A DNA stretch of 64,000 nt from JBBPZA01 sp963728925 (lineage in GTDB: Bacteria > Actinomycetota > Thermoleophilia > Solirubrobacterales > Solirubrobacteraceae): contig CAVSMB010000002.1 in assembly GCA_963728925.1 (NCBI GenBank), forward strand, positions 62,001 through 126,000, read 5' to 3'. Below, one piece after another: positions 1 to 8,466 of this stretch (its first letter is position 1; each line of letters opens with the position of its first letter). Position numbers and translations under genes: made by a program. The notes below the pieces were generated by a model that had not been told where the DNA came from, made no database searches, and was given only the letters and a program-made list of their open reading frames with translations.

Positions 1-987
1 GAGCAGCAGCCGGGCCAGCTCGCGCGGGTCGCGACGCACCCGCTCGGCGGCCGCCTGCCCGCGGGGCCGCACCGTCACGCGGTCGGGATCCTCGAGGCGC
101 CCGAGGCGCCCCTGCGCGATGAGCCGCTCGTCCACGGCCCCGAGACGACCCTCGAAGGTGGTGAGCACGGGCGTGCCCAGCGCGACGGCCTCGCGGTTCA
201 TCGTCCCGCCCGCCGACACCACCAGGTCGGCGAGGGCGACGAGCGACTGTGCGTCGATCGCCCGCTCGGGCACGGTGAGCCCGGCCCGGCCGCGCAGCTC
301 CTCGCGCTGCTCTGTGGTCCGGGGCAGCACCACGACCTGTGCCCGCTGGTCGACGAGACGGTCGAGCAGGCGGCCGAAGAGCGGGTGGCGGAAGCGGTGG
401 TAGAGCGACACCGCCGGTGGTGTGCGCACGACGACGACCGGCGCGGCGCCGGTGAGCCCGAGCTCCGCGAGCACGCCCGGGTCGGGCTCGAGGTCTGAGA
501 GGTAGTACTCCTCCTTGAGGCCCGGATAGCGCGCGAGCTTGCCCCGCGCGCCGTAGCGATCCAGGCGCTCGGGCGGGATCGCGTCGGGGACCACGACGGT
601 GCGGGCCAGGCGGCAGTTGACGGTGTGCTGGACGGTCGCCCACTCGTAGTCGAAGGTCGTCGCCGAGGGGACGCGCAGCAGCGCCGCGGCAACCGTCACG
701 TCGTTGGAGCCGTGGCCGAGCGCGAGGTCGAAGCGGCTCCGGGCGCGCGCCCAGCGCACGAGCGCGCCCGAGCGCCGCACCAGCCCGAGCGCTTTGGCGT
801 CGAGCCGGCCGCCCGCGTGCCGGCCTATCGCCGTGTGCGCGATGCCGAAGCGACGGCACAGCTCGAGCGTCTGGGCGAAGTCCCGCGCCGTGACCTCGAC
901 CTCGTGGCCGTCAGCCCGCAGCGCCGCGACGACGGGGCGCATGACGAGGACGTGCGGGCTATTGGTGAGGTCGATCCAGACCCGCAT
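1..987 (-). CDS. DUF354-family protein with glycosyltransferase-like fold (3' end outside window)
   Basis: The frame is open from the ATG at 987 to the window edge (329 codons), so the C-terminus is missing. It begins MRVWIDLTNSPHV and later has LGTPVLTTFEG, which I recognise from DUF354 proteins, relatives of UDP-GlcNAc 2-epimerase and GT-B glycosyltransferases. Family knowledge suggests a role in nucleotide-sugar or surface polysaccharide chemistry; the substrate cannot be read from the sequence. Its start overlaps the end of the upstream DegT aminotransferase gene by 29 bases, implying one operon and a shared surface-sugar pathway. Confidence 0.7.
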   Translation of the reverse strand, partial: MRVWIDLTNSPHVLVMRPVVAALRADGHEVEVTARDFAQTLELCRRFGIAHTAIGRHAGGRLDAKALGLVRRSGALVRWARARSRFDLALGHGSNDVTVAAALLRVPSATTFDYEWATVQHTVNCRLARTVVVPDAIPPERLDRYGARGKLARYPGLKEEYYLSDLEPDPGVLAELGLTGAAPVVVVRTPPAVSLYHRFRHPLFGRLLDRLVDQRAQVVVLPRTTEQREELRGRAGLTVPERAIDAQSLVALADLVVSAGGTMNREAVALGTPVLTTFEGRLGAVDERLIAQGRLGRLEDPDRVTVRPRGQAAAERVRRDPRELARLLL

Positions 988-2050
988 CGCGGACGGCCGC
1001 GACGACCTCGTCCACCTGTGGCCCGCTCAGGACGGGGGTCATGGGGATCGCGAGGTGCGTGCGCGCCGCCTCGTCGGTACCCGGCAGCTCGACGTCGGCG
1101 CGCATCGCGGGCTGGCGGTGCACGGGGGTGCGGTAGTAGGCCTTGGCGCCGATCCCGCGGTCGGCGAGCGCCCGGGCGAGATCGTCGGCCTGCGGGTGGC
1201 GCACGACGTAGAGGTGCCAGGCCGGAGAGGAGCCCGCGGTCGCGGTGGGGAGCGTGACGAGCTCGGCCAGGCCGGCGGCGGCGTAGCTCTCGCCGGCGGC
1301 GCGGCGGCCCTCGCTCCATGTGTCGAGGTGCGGGAGCAGGACGCGCAGCAGCGCGGCCTGCAGCTCGTCGAGGCGCGAGTTGTAGCCCACCTCGAGGTAG
1401 GTGACCTTGTCGCGCGACCCGTGGAAGCGCAGCATGCGAGCGCGGTCGGCGATGGCGTCGTCGTCGGTGACGATCGCCCCGCCGTCGCCGAAGCACGGCA
1501 GGTTCTTGGAGGGGAAGAAGCTGAAGGTCGCCGCCGTGCCCAGCGAGCCGGCGCGCCGGTCTCCGTGGGTCGATCCCGCGGCCTGCGCCGCGTCCTCGAG
1601 CACAGGGACGCCGAGCGCCTCGATCTCCTCGATCGGCGCGGGATTGCCGAAGAGGTCGACGGCGATCACCGCCCTGGTCTTCGGCGTGAGCGCCGCACGC
1701 ACCGTCTCGGCGGTGACGCAGAAGGTCTCGGGGTCGATGTCGCAGAACACCGGCCGCGCGCCGGTCGGCGGGATCGCCTCCGCCGAGGCGTAGAAGGTGA
1801 AGGAGGGCACCACGACGTCGTCGCCCGGGCCGACGCCCATGGCCCGCAGGGCGATGGTCAGGGCCTCGGTGCCGTTGGCCACGCCGACCGCGTGCGCGAC
1901 GCCGAGGTGGGCGGCGAACTCCTCCTCGAAGGCCTCCACGCGCGGGCCGAGGATGTAGACGCCGTCGTGGAAGACCTCGCCGATGCGCTCGCGCAGCTCG
2001 CCGCGCAGCGGCTCGAGGGGAGTCGAGGTGTCGAAGAGGGGGACGGGCAC
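959..2050 (-). CDS. DegT/DnrJ/EryC1-family PLP sugar aminotransferase
   Basis: A 363-residue protein of normal length for the DegT/DnrJ/EryC1/StrS family, which transfers an amino group from glutamate to a keto-sugar nucleotide. The PLP lysine is probably Lys182 in FFPSKNLPCFGDGG. The cofactor-contacting EDAAQA motif lies near residues 152-157 and NGTEAL near 59-64. It is upstream of and overlaps the DUF354 gene, so the two probably act together in making an amino sugar for a surface glycan. The exact sugar is not predictable. The start at 2050 faces the DedA gene across a short divergent region. Confidence 0.9.
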   Translation of the reverse strand: MPVPLFDTSTPLEPLRGELRERIGEVFHDGVYILGPRVEAFEEEFAAHLGVAHAVGVANGTEALTIALRAMGVGPGDDVVVPSFTFYASAEAIPPTGARPVFCDIDPETFCVTAETVRAALTPKTRAVIAVDLFGNPAPIEEIEALGVPVLEDAAQAAGSTHGDRRAGSLGTAATFSFFPSKNLPCFGDGGAIVTDDDAIADRARMLRFHGSRDKVTYLEVGYNSRLDELQAALLRVLLPHLDTWSEGRRAAGESYAAAGLAELVTLPTATAGSSPAWHLYVVRHPQADDLARALADRGIGAKAYYRTPVHRQPAMRADVELPGTDEAARTHLAIPMTPVLSGPQVDEVVAAVRDAGLDRPHQ

Positions 2051-2120
2051 GAAGTCCGCACAGAGTTACACGCCTCGCCAGCGCTCCGGCTGCGGCGTCG
2101 CCCTGACGAGTCCACCCGTG

Positions 2121-2126
2121 TACCCT
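2121..2126 (+). promoter_or_regulatory. Putative -10 element (TACCCT) for leaderless dedA
   Basis: TACCCT lies 9 bases before the GTG at 2136. This matches the TANNNT-to-start spacing repeated at many genes in this window and suggests transcription starts at or next to the start codon. Confidence 0.4.
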
Positions 2127-2135
2127 CGGCGTCGC

Positions 2136-2858
2136 GTGTCGACCCTCTTCGTCCACGCCTCGATCACCGATCCCCTCGTGAACTTCGCCACCAACGTGGT
2201 GGACACGCTCGGGCTCGGCGGGGTGTTCGTGCTCATGGTGCTGGAGAGCGCGTGCATCCCGATCCCGTCCGAGGCGACCATGCTCTTCACGGGCTTCAAC
2301 GTCTCCGAGGGCCACTACTCGCTCATCACGGCGACACTCGTCGGGACCACCGCGAACCTGGTCGGGTCGTGGATCGCCTACGCGGTGGGCTACTACGGGC
2401 GCGTCGACGTGCTCGAGAAGCACGGCCGCAAGCTCCACATCTCCGCCAAGCACCTCGCGTGGGCCGACCGCTGGTTCGAGCGCTATGGCTCGGCGACCGT
2501 GTTCTTCACCCGCATGCTGCCGATCATCCGGACCTTCATCTCGCTGCCGGCGGGCGTCGCGCGCATGCCCTTCTGGCGCTTCTCGATCCTCACCTTCCTC
2601 GGCTCGCTGCCGTGGGTATTCGCGCTGACCTTCATCGGCAAGCAGGCCGGCGACAACTGGGACAACTGGAAGGACAAGCTGCACTACGTCGACTACCTGA
2701 TCGTCGCGTTGATCGTCGTCGCCGTCGTCGTGCTCTTCCTACGCTGGCGCCGCAATCGCGACGCAGGCGCGGCGCCCGAGACCGACGGGCGGCGCGGCCC
2801 GACCTCCGCCGCAGCGCCCGAGGCCGACCGCGACGCCGCGGTCGACGCCCCGGGCTGA
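2136..2858 (+). CDS. DedA family membrane protein
   Basis: A 240-residue multi-span protein of the DedA/SNARE-associated (DUF5518-like VTT) superfamily, whose members include undecaprenyl-phosphate and other lipid translocases. Hallmarks are the ESACIPIPSE segment and FFTRMLPIIRTFISLPAG, the family's re-entrant helix with F-x-R-x-x-P-x-x-R. A hydrophobic C-terminal helix is followed by a charged Arg/Glu-rich tail. GTG at 2136 was chosen because it keeps the first hydrophobic segment and has a -10 just upstream; GTG at 2118 or 2178 is possible. It lies 6 bases before uppP, which fits a joint role in undecaprenyl lipid recycling. Confidence 0.88.
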   Translation: MSTLFVHASITDPLVNFATNVVDTLGLGGVFVLMVLESACIPIPSEATMLFTGFNVSEGHYSLITATLVGTTANLVGSWIAYAVGYYGRVDVLEKHGRKLHISAKHLAWADRWFERYGSATVFFTRMLPIIRTFISLPAGVARMPFWRFSILTFLGSLPWVFALTFIGKQAGDNWDNWKDKLHYVDYLIVALIVVAVVVLFLRWRRNRDAGAAPETDGRRGPTSAAAPEADRDAAVDAPG

Positions 2859-2864
2859 GCGCCG

Positions 2865-3674
2865 GTGGCGCAGTCGCCGCGCGGCGCGGCCGCGCTGCCC
2901 GTCGGCCATGCGCTCGCCCTCGGCGTCCTGCACGGCCCGGCCGAGCTGCTGCCCATCTCGTCCTCGGGGCACATGACGCTCGTCCCGTGGCTGGCCGACT
3001 GGCCCTACGTCTCCCTCGACGCCGAGTACCGCAAGGCCTTCGAGGTCGCCCTGCACGCCGGCACCGCCGCCGGCCTGCTCTTCGCCCTGCGCGGCGAGGT
3101 CGGCGAGGCCGCCCGCTCGCTGGACCGCCGCCGCCTGGTGCTGCTGCTCGGCTCCTTCGTGCCCCCCGCCGCGGCCGGCTGGACGCTCGAGCGCCCCATC
3201 GAGCGGCGCCTCGGGACGCCACGCAGCATCGCGGCGGGCCTGCTGATCGGCTCGGCGGCGATGGCCACCGTCGACCGTGCGCCGCAGGTCCGTCGCCGCG
3301 AGGAGGCGGGCGCGGCCGACGCGCTCACCCTCGGCTTCGCCCAGGCCTGTGCGCTGATCCCCGGCGTGTCGCGCAACGGCGCGACGCTGGTCGCGGCCCG
3401 CGCGCGGCGCTTCCGGCGCGAGGACGCCAACGCGCTCTCGCGCCACGTCGCCCTGCCGATCATCGTGGGGGCGACGGTGCTGAAGGGCACGCGCCTGGCG
3501 CGCCGCGGCCTGCCCCGCGAACTGCGGGCCGCCTTCGCGGCGGGAACCTTGGCCTCCTTCGCCTCCACGCTGCTGTCCGTGCGCCTCATCCGGCTCGTCG
3601 AGCGGGACCGCTCGCTGCTGCCCTACGCGGCGTACAGGGCGGCGTTGGCGCTCGTGGTGCTGGCGCGGTCCTAG
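2865..3674 (+). CDS. uppP: Undecaprenyl-diphosphatase UppP (BacA family)
   Basis: UppP dephosphorylates undecaprenyl pyrophosphate, regenerating the lipid carrier for peptidoglycan and other cell-wall polymers at the membrane. The 269-residue protein has both signature motifs: GPAELLPISSSGH near the N-terminus, with the catalytic glutamate and histidine, and PGVSRNGAT with the catalytic arginine. Hydrophobic segments occur throughout. The GTG start lies 6 bases after dedA, so the two are probably co-transcribed and translationally coupled. Confidence 0.93.
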   Translation: MAQSPRGAAALPVGHALALGVLHGPAELLPISSSGHMTLVPWLADWPYVSLDAEYRKAFEVALHAGTAAGLLFALRGEVGEAARSLDRRRLVLLLGSFVPPAAAGWTLERPIERRLGTPRSIAAGLLIGSAAMATVDRAPQVRRREEAGAADALTLGFAQACALIPGVSRNGATLVAARARRFRREDANALSRHVALPIIVGATVLKGTRLARRGLPRELRAAFAAGTLASFASTLLSVRLIRLVERDRSLLPYAAYRAALALVVLARS

Positions 3675-3712
3675 CGCGCATCGTTGCTGCGGAAGCGGGG
3701 CGCCGGCGTCTA

Positions 3713-3906
3713 CAGCATCGGGCTAGGAGGGAGAGGTTCCGGGGTCGGTGATCGGTCCGCCGACTGCGGGCAGCGGAACGTAGCAACCGTCGCAGTTCGC
3801 CTGAGGCGTGCTACGAAGTGCTGGCTGGCGGGGAGGAACGTAGCGCGAGCGCCGCGACGAGGGACCGCTGCTACGAAATACTCCCCCTCCCTCCAGCCCG
3901 ATGCTG
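3713..3906. repeat. MITE-like element with ~20-bp terminal inverted repeats, copy A
   Basis: The 194-bp unit begins CAGCATCGGGCTAGGAGGGAG (3713-3733, minus its last base here: CAGCATCGGGCTAGGAGGGA) and ends with the reverse complement, differing by one inserted base (3887-3906). The interior alternates CGTAGC and GCTACG four times and can form hairpins. A second copy lies at 52360-52546 plus 54095-54100, sharing an identical run of about 40 bases. It fills the 300-base gap between uppP and purM, where I see no gene. No clear target duplication flanks it. Confidence 0.8.
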
Positions 3907-3961
3907 GAAGCGCCACGAAGCTCGCCGCCGCGCAAGATCGCCGAGAACCGTACCCCCGCAC

Positions 3962-3967
3962 TAGCAT
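3962..3967 (+). promoter_or_regulatory. Putative -10 element (TAGCAT) for leaderless purM
   Basis: TAGCAT ends 7 bases before the purM ATG at 3975, and no Shine-Dalgarno fits in between. This suggests a leaderless transcript. The element lies outside the repeat that ends at 3906. Confidence 0.45.
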
Positions 3968-3974
3968 CGCCGCC

Positions 3975-5024
3975 ATGACCGACGCCTACGCACGCGCCGG
4001 AGTCGACACCGACGAGTCGGGCGCCGCCGTCCGTGCCCTGGTCGAGGTTCTGCGCAGCATCGACCTGGGGCGCCCGTCGCGGTCCGTCATTCCCGGCGGC
4101 CACTACGCCAGCGTGCTCGAGATCACTCCGGGGCTCGGGCTGGCGTTGTGCACGGACGGGGTCGGCTCGAAGGTCATCGTGGCCGAGCAGGCCCAGCGCT
4201 ACGACACCGTCGGCATCGATTGCGTTGCGATGAACGTCAACGACCTGATCTGCGTCGGCGCCGAGCCTGTGGCGCTGCTCGACTACCTCGCCGTCGAGCG
4301 GGCCGACGCGGCGATGCTCCGCGAGGTCGCGCTCGGCCTCAAAGCCGGCGCCGAGCAGGCCGGCGTCGAGATCCCCGGAGGTGAGCTCGCCCAGCTCCCC
4401 GAGCTGATCCGCGGCCACCCCAGCCCGCGCGGCTTCGACCTGACCGCAGCCGCGGTCGGGACCGTCGCCCTCGACGCGATCGTCACCGGCGAGGCCGCCG
4501 CGCCCGGCGACGCGATCGTGGGCCTGCCCTCGAGCGGCGTGCACTCCAACGGCCTCACGCTAGCCCGCCGCGCCCTGCTCGAGGACGGTGGCCTGGCGCT
4601 CGAGGACCGGCCTGGCGAGCTGGGCGGCGCCTCGGTCGCCGACGCGCTGCTCGAGCCGACGGTGATCTACGTCCGCGCGGTCCTCGAGCTGCTGCGCTCC
4701 GGCGTGCCCGTGCACGGGCTCGCGCACATCACCGGCGACGGCCTCGCGAACCTCACGCGCCTCGCGGCCCCCGTCGGCTACGAGATCGGCGATCCGCTGC
4801 CCGTGCCGGCCGTCTTCGGACTGATCGCGCGCCACGGAGGGGTGGACGAGGCCGAGATGCACGCGGTCTTCAACATGGGCTGCGGGTTCGTTGCCGTCGT
4901 CCCCGACGACCGCGCCGCCGACGCGGTCGCGCTGCTCGCCGCCCACCACCCCGGCACCCGGCGGATCGGGGCCGTCACGGCGCAGGCCGGAGTCGTCACG
5001 CACCGAGCCACAGCTCTCCGATGA
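3975..5024 (+). CDS. purM: Phosphoribosylformylglycinamidine cyclo-ligase (AIR synthetase)
   Basis: PurM converts FGAM to AIR with ATP, step five of de novo purine synthesis, in the cytoplasm. The 349-residue protein matches family length. It shows LCTDGVGSKVIVAEQ and CVAMNVNDLICVGAEPVALLDYLAV, the ATP and metal loops of the PurM/HypE/SelD fold, then GLPSSGVHSNGLTLAR and HITGDGLANLTR. The frame is open upstream to 3684, but that part runs through a repeat. ATG 3975, just after a -10 hexamer, is preferred. It overlaps the convergent DsbA-like gene by 29 bases. Confidence 0.95.
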   Translation: MTDAYARAGVDTDESGAAVRALVEVLRSIDLGRPSRSVIPGGHYASVLEITPGLGLALCTDGVGSKVIVAEQAQRYDTVGIDCVAMNVNDLICVGAEPVALLDYLAVERADAAMLREVALGLKAGAEQAGVEIPGGELAQLPELIRGHPSPRGFDLTAAAVGTVALDAIVTGEAAAPGDAIVGLPSSGVHSNGLTLARRALLEDGGLALEDRPGELGGASVADALLEPTVIYVRAVLELLRSGVPVHGLAHITGDGLANLTRLAAPVGYEIGDPLPVPAVFGLIARHGGVDEAEMHAVFNMGCGFVAVVPDDRAADAVALLAAHHPGTRRIGAVTAQAGVVTHRATALR

Positions 5025-5826
5025 GGAGCTGCTCGGGGCGAACGCGCCACTCGAGAGCCAGGCGCCACAGCTCGGCCGGCGCGCGCGGGCCGGGGAGGTC
5101 GCACACGGCGGCCACCTCGGCGGTGGCCATCGACCCGAAGCGGGCGAGGGCCTCCTCGACGCCCGGGCGCCCCTCGGACGCCGGGCCCGCGCCGGCCGCG
5201 CGCAGGGCGGCACGCAACGGCTCGGGGTCGCTGAAGCCGTAGACCCCGTGGACCTCGCCGTTCTCGCCGCGGACCTCGATCGTCGGGAGCGGGGCGCGCG
5301 CGCCCGGGGAGGCCGGGCCGGTCGCGGCCGATCGCGCGCGCTCGCCGGCCGCGGACGCGACCTCGAGGTCGGCGGCGAAGCGCTCGACGATCGCGTTGGA
5401 GGAGAGGTCGATGCGAAAGCGCTCCAGGTCGAGCCCGGGCACGGCGCGAGCCTCCTCGACGAGCGCCTCCGCCGCGTCGAGCCTGCGCCGCCGCGCCAGC
5501 AGGCCCTCGCGCACGCGCCGGAGGTAGGGCCCGTCGAGCCCCTGCTCGGCCGCCGCCTTGACGGCGAGCGACGCCGGGTAGGAGCTGCGCGGCGCGCCCT
5601 CCACCCAGATCAGCGGATCGACGGGCATCCGCCCCCGCTCGCCGGCGCGCAGCCATTCGACCACCCGTCCAGGATCGGGTGCAAATTCCCGCGCCAGCCC
5701 TCCCATGGCGTAGACCCACCCGACCTCTGCGCCAAACTCCACCTGGAGGGCCCGCACCGTCGGCTCCATGGCCCATGACCAGGGGCACGCCGGATCGGTG
5801 ACGTACGACGCATGAATCTTGGCCAC
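4996..5826 (-). CDS. DsbA-family thioredoxin-fold protein (FrnE-like)
   Basis: A 276-residue protein with the motif DPACPWSWAMEP near the N-terminus. This is the thioredoxin-fold active-site position of the DsbA/FrnE (2-hydroxychromene isomerase-like) group, here C-P-W-S, so it has one catalytic cysteine rather than a CxxC pair. No signal peptide is evident, which suggests a cytoplasmic thiol-dependent role. Its substrate is unknown. The gene converges on purM with a 29-base overlap. Its GTG start is 23 bases from the divergent kinase start, and TATTTT lies 6 bases before it. Confidence 0.75.
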   Translation of the reverse strand: MAKIHASYVTDPACPWSWAMEPTVRALQVEFGAEVGWVYAMGGLAREFAPDPGRVVEWLRAGERGRMPVDPLIWVEGAPRSSYPASLAVKAAAEQGLDGPYLRRVREGLLARRRRLDAAEALVEEARAVPGLDLERFRIDLSSNAIVERFAADLEVASAAGERARSAATGPASPGARAPLPTIEVRGENGEVHGVYGFSDPEPLRAALRAAGAGPASEGRPGVEEALARFGSMATAEVAAVCDLPGPRAPAELWRLALEWRVRPEQLLIGELWLGA

Positions 5827-5832
5827 GAGCGC

Positions 5833-5838
5833 AAAATA
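5833..5838 (-). promoter_or_regulatory. Putative -10 element (TATTTT) for the DsbA-like gene
   Basis: On the minus strand TATTTT is followed by 6 bases and the GTG at 5826, which suggests leaderless initiation. It sits in the 23-base gap shared with the divergent kinase gene, so the two promoters probably overlap. Confidence 0.4.
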
Positions 5839-5849
5839 GGCGGTAGAGG

Positions 5850-7382
5850 ATGAGCACGCTCGTCGGCATGCTGCTGAACAACCGCTACCGCCTCGATGCG
5901 CGGATCGGGACCGGCGGCATGTCGACCGTCTACCGGGCCTTCGACCAGACGCTCGAGCGCCAGGTGGCGATCAAGCTCCTGCACCGCCAGATCGCCGACG
6001 ACCCCGACCAGCTCGTTCGGTTCCGGCGCGAGGCGCGCGCCGTGGCCCAGCTCTCCCACCCCCACATCGTCACGGTCATCGATGCGGGCGAGGAGGAGGG
6101 CCGTCCCTACATCGTCTTCGAGTTCGTCGACGGCGAGACGCTGAAGGAGAGCATCCGCCGCGACGGGCCGCTGGAGGTGGACGAGGCCGTGGCCTACGCG
6201 ATCGAGATCGCCCGTGCGCTCGGCTACGCCCACCAGCGCAACATCGTCCACCGCGACGTCAAGCCCCAGAACGTGCTGATCGACGACGAGGGCTCGGCCA
6301 AGATCACCGACTTCGGCATCGCCCGCACGCTCGACGAGGAGGGGCTGACCGCCGACGGTCGCGTGCTCGGCACGACGGACTACGTCTCGCCCGAGCAGGC
6401 CCTCGGCCACGACTGCAGGGGGCAGTCGGACCTCTACTCGCTGGGCATCGTGCTCTACGAGATGCTCACCGGCGACGTTCCCTTCAGGGGCGAGAACCAG
6501 GTGGCGGTCGCCATGAAGCACGTGCGCGAGCCGTTGCCCGACGTGCAGGAGCTGCGCCCGGAGGTCTCGGCGTCCCTCGCCGCGGTGATCGACCGGTCGA
6601 CCGCCAAGGACCTCGCGCGGCGCTACCCCGACGACGGCGAGATGATCCGCGACCTCGAGGACGCGCTCGCGCTCGAGAGCGCGCGCTCCGGCCACGTCGG
6701 AGGCGAGGCCACCAGCGTCCTGCCCACGCTGCCCGAGCGCGCGCAGCGCCGCGTCCCCCTGCGCGCACGGATCCGCGGCCGGTGGCTCTTCGCCGCCGCG
6801 CTCGCGCTCGCCGCGCTCGTCGTCGCCGGGGTGCTGTTCCTGGGAGCCGGCAACACCGAGCGCGGCACGGGGACCGCCGACGCCCCGCCCGCCCCGCCGG
6901 GGATCGCGGCCTTCTCCATCGGTTCGGGCTCGGCGAGCAGCTACGACCCCCAGGGCGACAGCTCCGAGCACGAGTCCGAGACCGCCGCCGCGGTCGACCG
7001 CGTCCGCAGCTCGAGCTGGAGCACCGAGAGCTACGACGGCGGGGTCATCACCAAGCCTAACGCGGGCGAGCAGCCACCCGGCGTCGGGCTGGTCATCGAC
7101 GCCGCGCCCGCCGTGGTCGCCAAGGCGCTCACCGTCCGCACCGACACCCCGGGCTGGACGGCACAGATCTTCGCCGCTCGGCGCTCGATCCCCGAGCGCT
7201 GGCCCAGCAGGCAGTGGATCGCCGTCTCGGGCCGCAAGAAGGTCAATCGCAGCAAGGTCCGCATCGACCTGGACACCGCGACCCAGCCGTTCCGCTACTA
7301 CCTGATCTGGATCACCGCGCTGCCGCCGGGGCAGAACAAGGCCTCGATCTCCGAGGTCTACCTCTACAAGCAGAAGGGGTAG
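5850..7382 (+). CDS. Membrane-anchored Ser/Thr protein kinase with extracytoplasmic C-terminal domain
   Basis: A Hanks-type kinase of 510 residues. It has the glycine loop GTGGMSTVY (about 20-28), catalytic Lys42 in VAIKLL, HRDVKPQN (134-141) and DFG (154-156), so it should be active. A single transmembrane helix lies at about 312-333. The exterior portion has no PASTA repeats; instead a beta-rich domain ends in RYYLIWITALPPG and SEVYLYKQKG, like the discoidin-type sensor tails found in some actinobacterial MurJ and kinase proteins. It sits outside the main pknB operon and is divergent from the DsbA-like gene. ATG 5868 is an alternative start. Confidence 0.88.
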   Translation: MSTLVGMLLNNRYRLDARIGTGGMSTVYRAFDQTLERQVAIKLLHRQIADDPDQLVRFRREARAVAQLSHPHIVTVIDAGEEEGRPYIVFEFVDGETLKESIRRDGPLEVDEAVAYAIEIARALGYAHQRNIVHRDVKPQNVLIDDEGSAKITDFGIARTLDEEGLTADGRVLGTTDYVSPEQALGHDCRGQSDLYSLGIVLYEMLTGDVPFRGENQVAVAMKHVREPLPDVQELRPEVSASLAAVIDRSTAKDLARRYPDDGEMIRDLEDALALESARSGHVGGEATSVLPTLPERAQRRVPLRARIRGRWLFAAALALAALVVAGVLFLGAGNTERGTGTADAPPAPPGIAAFSIGSGSASSYDPQGDSSEHESETAAAVDRVRSSSWSTESYDGGVITKPNAGEQPPGVGLVIDAAPAVVAKALTVRTDTPGWTAQIFAARRSIPERWPSRQWIAVSGRKKVNRSKVRIDLDTATQPFRYYLIWITALPPGQNKASISEVYLYKQKG

Positions 7383-7460
7383 GGGCACAGGCCCCACCCT
7401 CCCTCGGCGAGCGCCCCGGACGGGGCCTCGGGCTGGGGCGTGGGGCCCGGAGGAAGGTCC

Positions 7461-8453
7461 TCACCCGCGGTGCGCCGTCGCCTCCCGGTGGCGGTCCAGG
7501 GCGAGGGAGGCGAGGCGCTCGAGCAACGCTTCGTAGGGCACGCCGGTCGCCTCCCAGAGCCTTCCGAACACGCTCGTCGCGGTGAAGCCCGGAATCGTGT
7601 TGAGCTCGTTGAGGACGACGTCCTCGCCGTCGACGAAGAAGTCGACGCGGGCGAGGCCGTGCACTCCGGCGCGCGTGAACGCCTCGCGGGCGAGCTCGCG
7701 CACCCGCTCGCGCGCCGCCGCCGAGACCCGCGCCGGAACCACGAGCTCCATCCCGCCTGGCTCGTACTTCGCCTCGTAGTCATACCAGCCAGCCCCGCGG
7801 CGCAGGACGATCTCGCCGGGCTGTGAGGCGGCCGGATCGCCGGTGTCGCCGAGCACGGAGCACTCGACCTCCAGGCCGCTCACGTGCGCCTCGACGATCA
7901 CGCGCGCATCGTGGCCGAAGGCCGCGTCGAGCGCCCCCGCTAGCTCCACCCCGGCCGCGACGCGCACGATGCCGACCGAGGACCCAAGCCGCGCAGGCTT
8001 GACCCACACCGGCTCGCCGAGCGCGGCGACGCGCGAGGCGACGCTGTTGGGGTTCGTGCGCCACTGCGCTTCAAGGACACCCTCGTAGCGGACCTGCGGC
8101 AGCCCGCCGACCGCCATGAGCTCCTTGAAGACGAGCTTGTCCATGCACACCGCGGAGGCCAGCACGCCGGCCCCGACGTAAGCGACGTCGAGGCACTCGA
8201 GCAGGCCCTGCACGGTCCCGTCCTCGCCGTACGGGCCGTGCAGGACGGGGAAGACGACGTCGGCCTCGAGCAGCCCACCGCCCGGAGAGACGGCGATCGC
8301 CTCGCCCTCGCGACGCCACACCCCGTCACGGCCGATCTCGACGGCGAGCACCTCGTGGCCGCCCGCGGCGAGCCCCTCGCGCACAGAGGCGCCCGAGGCG
8401 AGCGAGACCTCGTGCTCGGAGGACCGCCCCCCGGAGAGGACGACGACCCTCAC
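7461..8453 (-). CDS. ddl: D-alanine--D-alanine ligase (type A-like)
   Basis: This ATP-grasp enzyme joins two D-alanines for peptidoglycan precursors. From the GTG at 8453 it has 330 residues: the N-terminal LSGGRSSEHEVSLASG, the ATP loop WVKPARLGSSVGI, the omega-loop YDYEAKY with the tyrosine typical of D-Ala-D-Ala rather than D-Ala-D-Lac enzymes, and the metal-binding LNELNTIPGFT. It begins 13 bases after pknB and is probably the last gene of the cell-growth operon. A second, less similar Ddl is encoded at 54136-55095. Confidence 0.92.
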   Translation of the reverse strand: MRVVVLSGGRSSEHEVSLASGASVREGLAAGGHEVLAVEIGRDGVWRREGEAIAVSPGGGLLEADVVFPVLHGPYGEDGTVQGLLECLDVAYVGAGVLASAVCMDKLVFKELMAVGGLPQVRYEGVLEAQWRTNPNSVASRVAALGEPVWVKPARLGSSVGIVRVAAGVELAGALDAAFGHDARVIVEAHVSGLEVECSVLGDTGDPAASQPGEIVLRRGAGWYDYEAKYEPGGMELVVPARVSAAARERVRELAREAFTRAGVHGLARVDFFVDGEDVVLNELNTIPGFTATSVFGRLWEATGVPYEALLERLASLALDRHREATAHRG

Positions 8454-8466
8454 GCCGAGGCCCGCC

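Noticed and set aside
704..3751. Plus-strand open frame of about 1000 codons over the aminotransferase, DedA and uppP genes
   Set aside because: Arg/Gly/Pro-rich composition with no family pattern; it is the high-GC shadow of three well supported genes in other frames.
3684..3974. Upstream extension of purM by 97 codons
   Set aside because: It would translate through the MITE-like repeat; the ATG at 3975 fits family length and has a -10 at leaderless spacing.
5780..5826. Possible selenocysteine in the DsbA-like active site
   Set aside because: The second active-site position is an ordinary serine codon, not TGA.
7383..7460. GC-rich hairpins between the kinase and the first ddl gene
   Set aside because: Several weak GGGGC/GCCCC pairs without a T-run; they could terminate the convergent genes, but this composition gives such pairs by chance.
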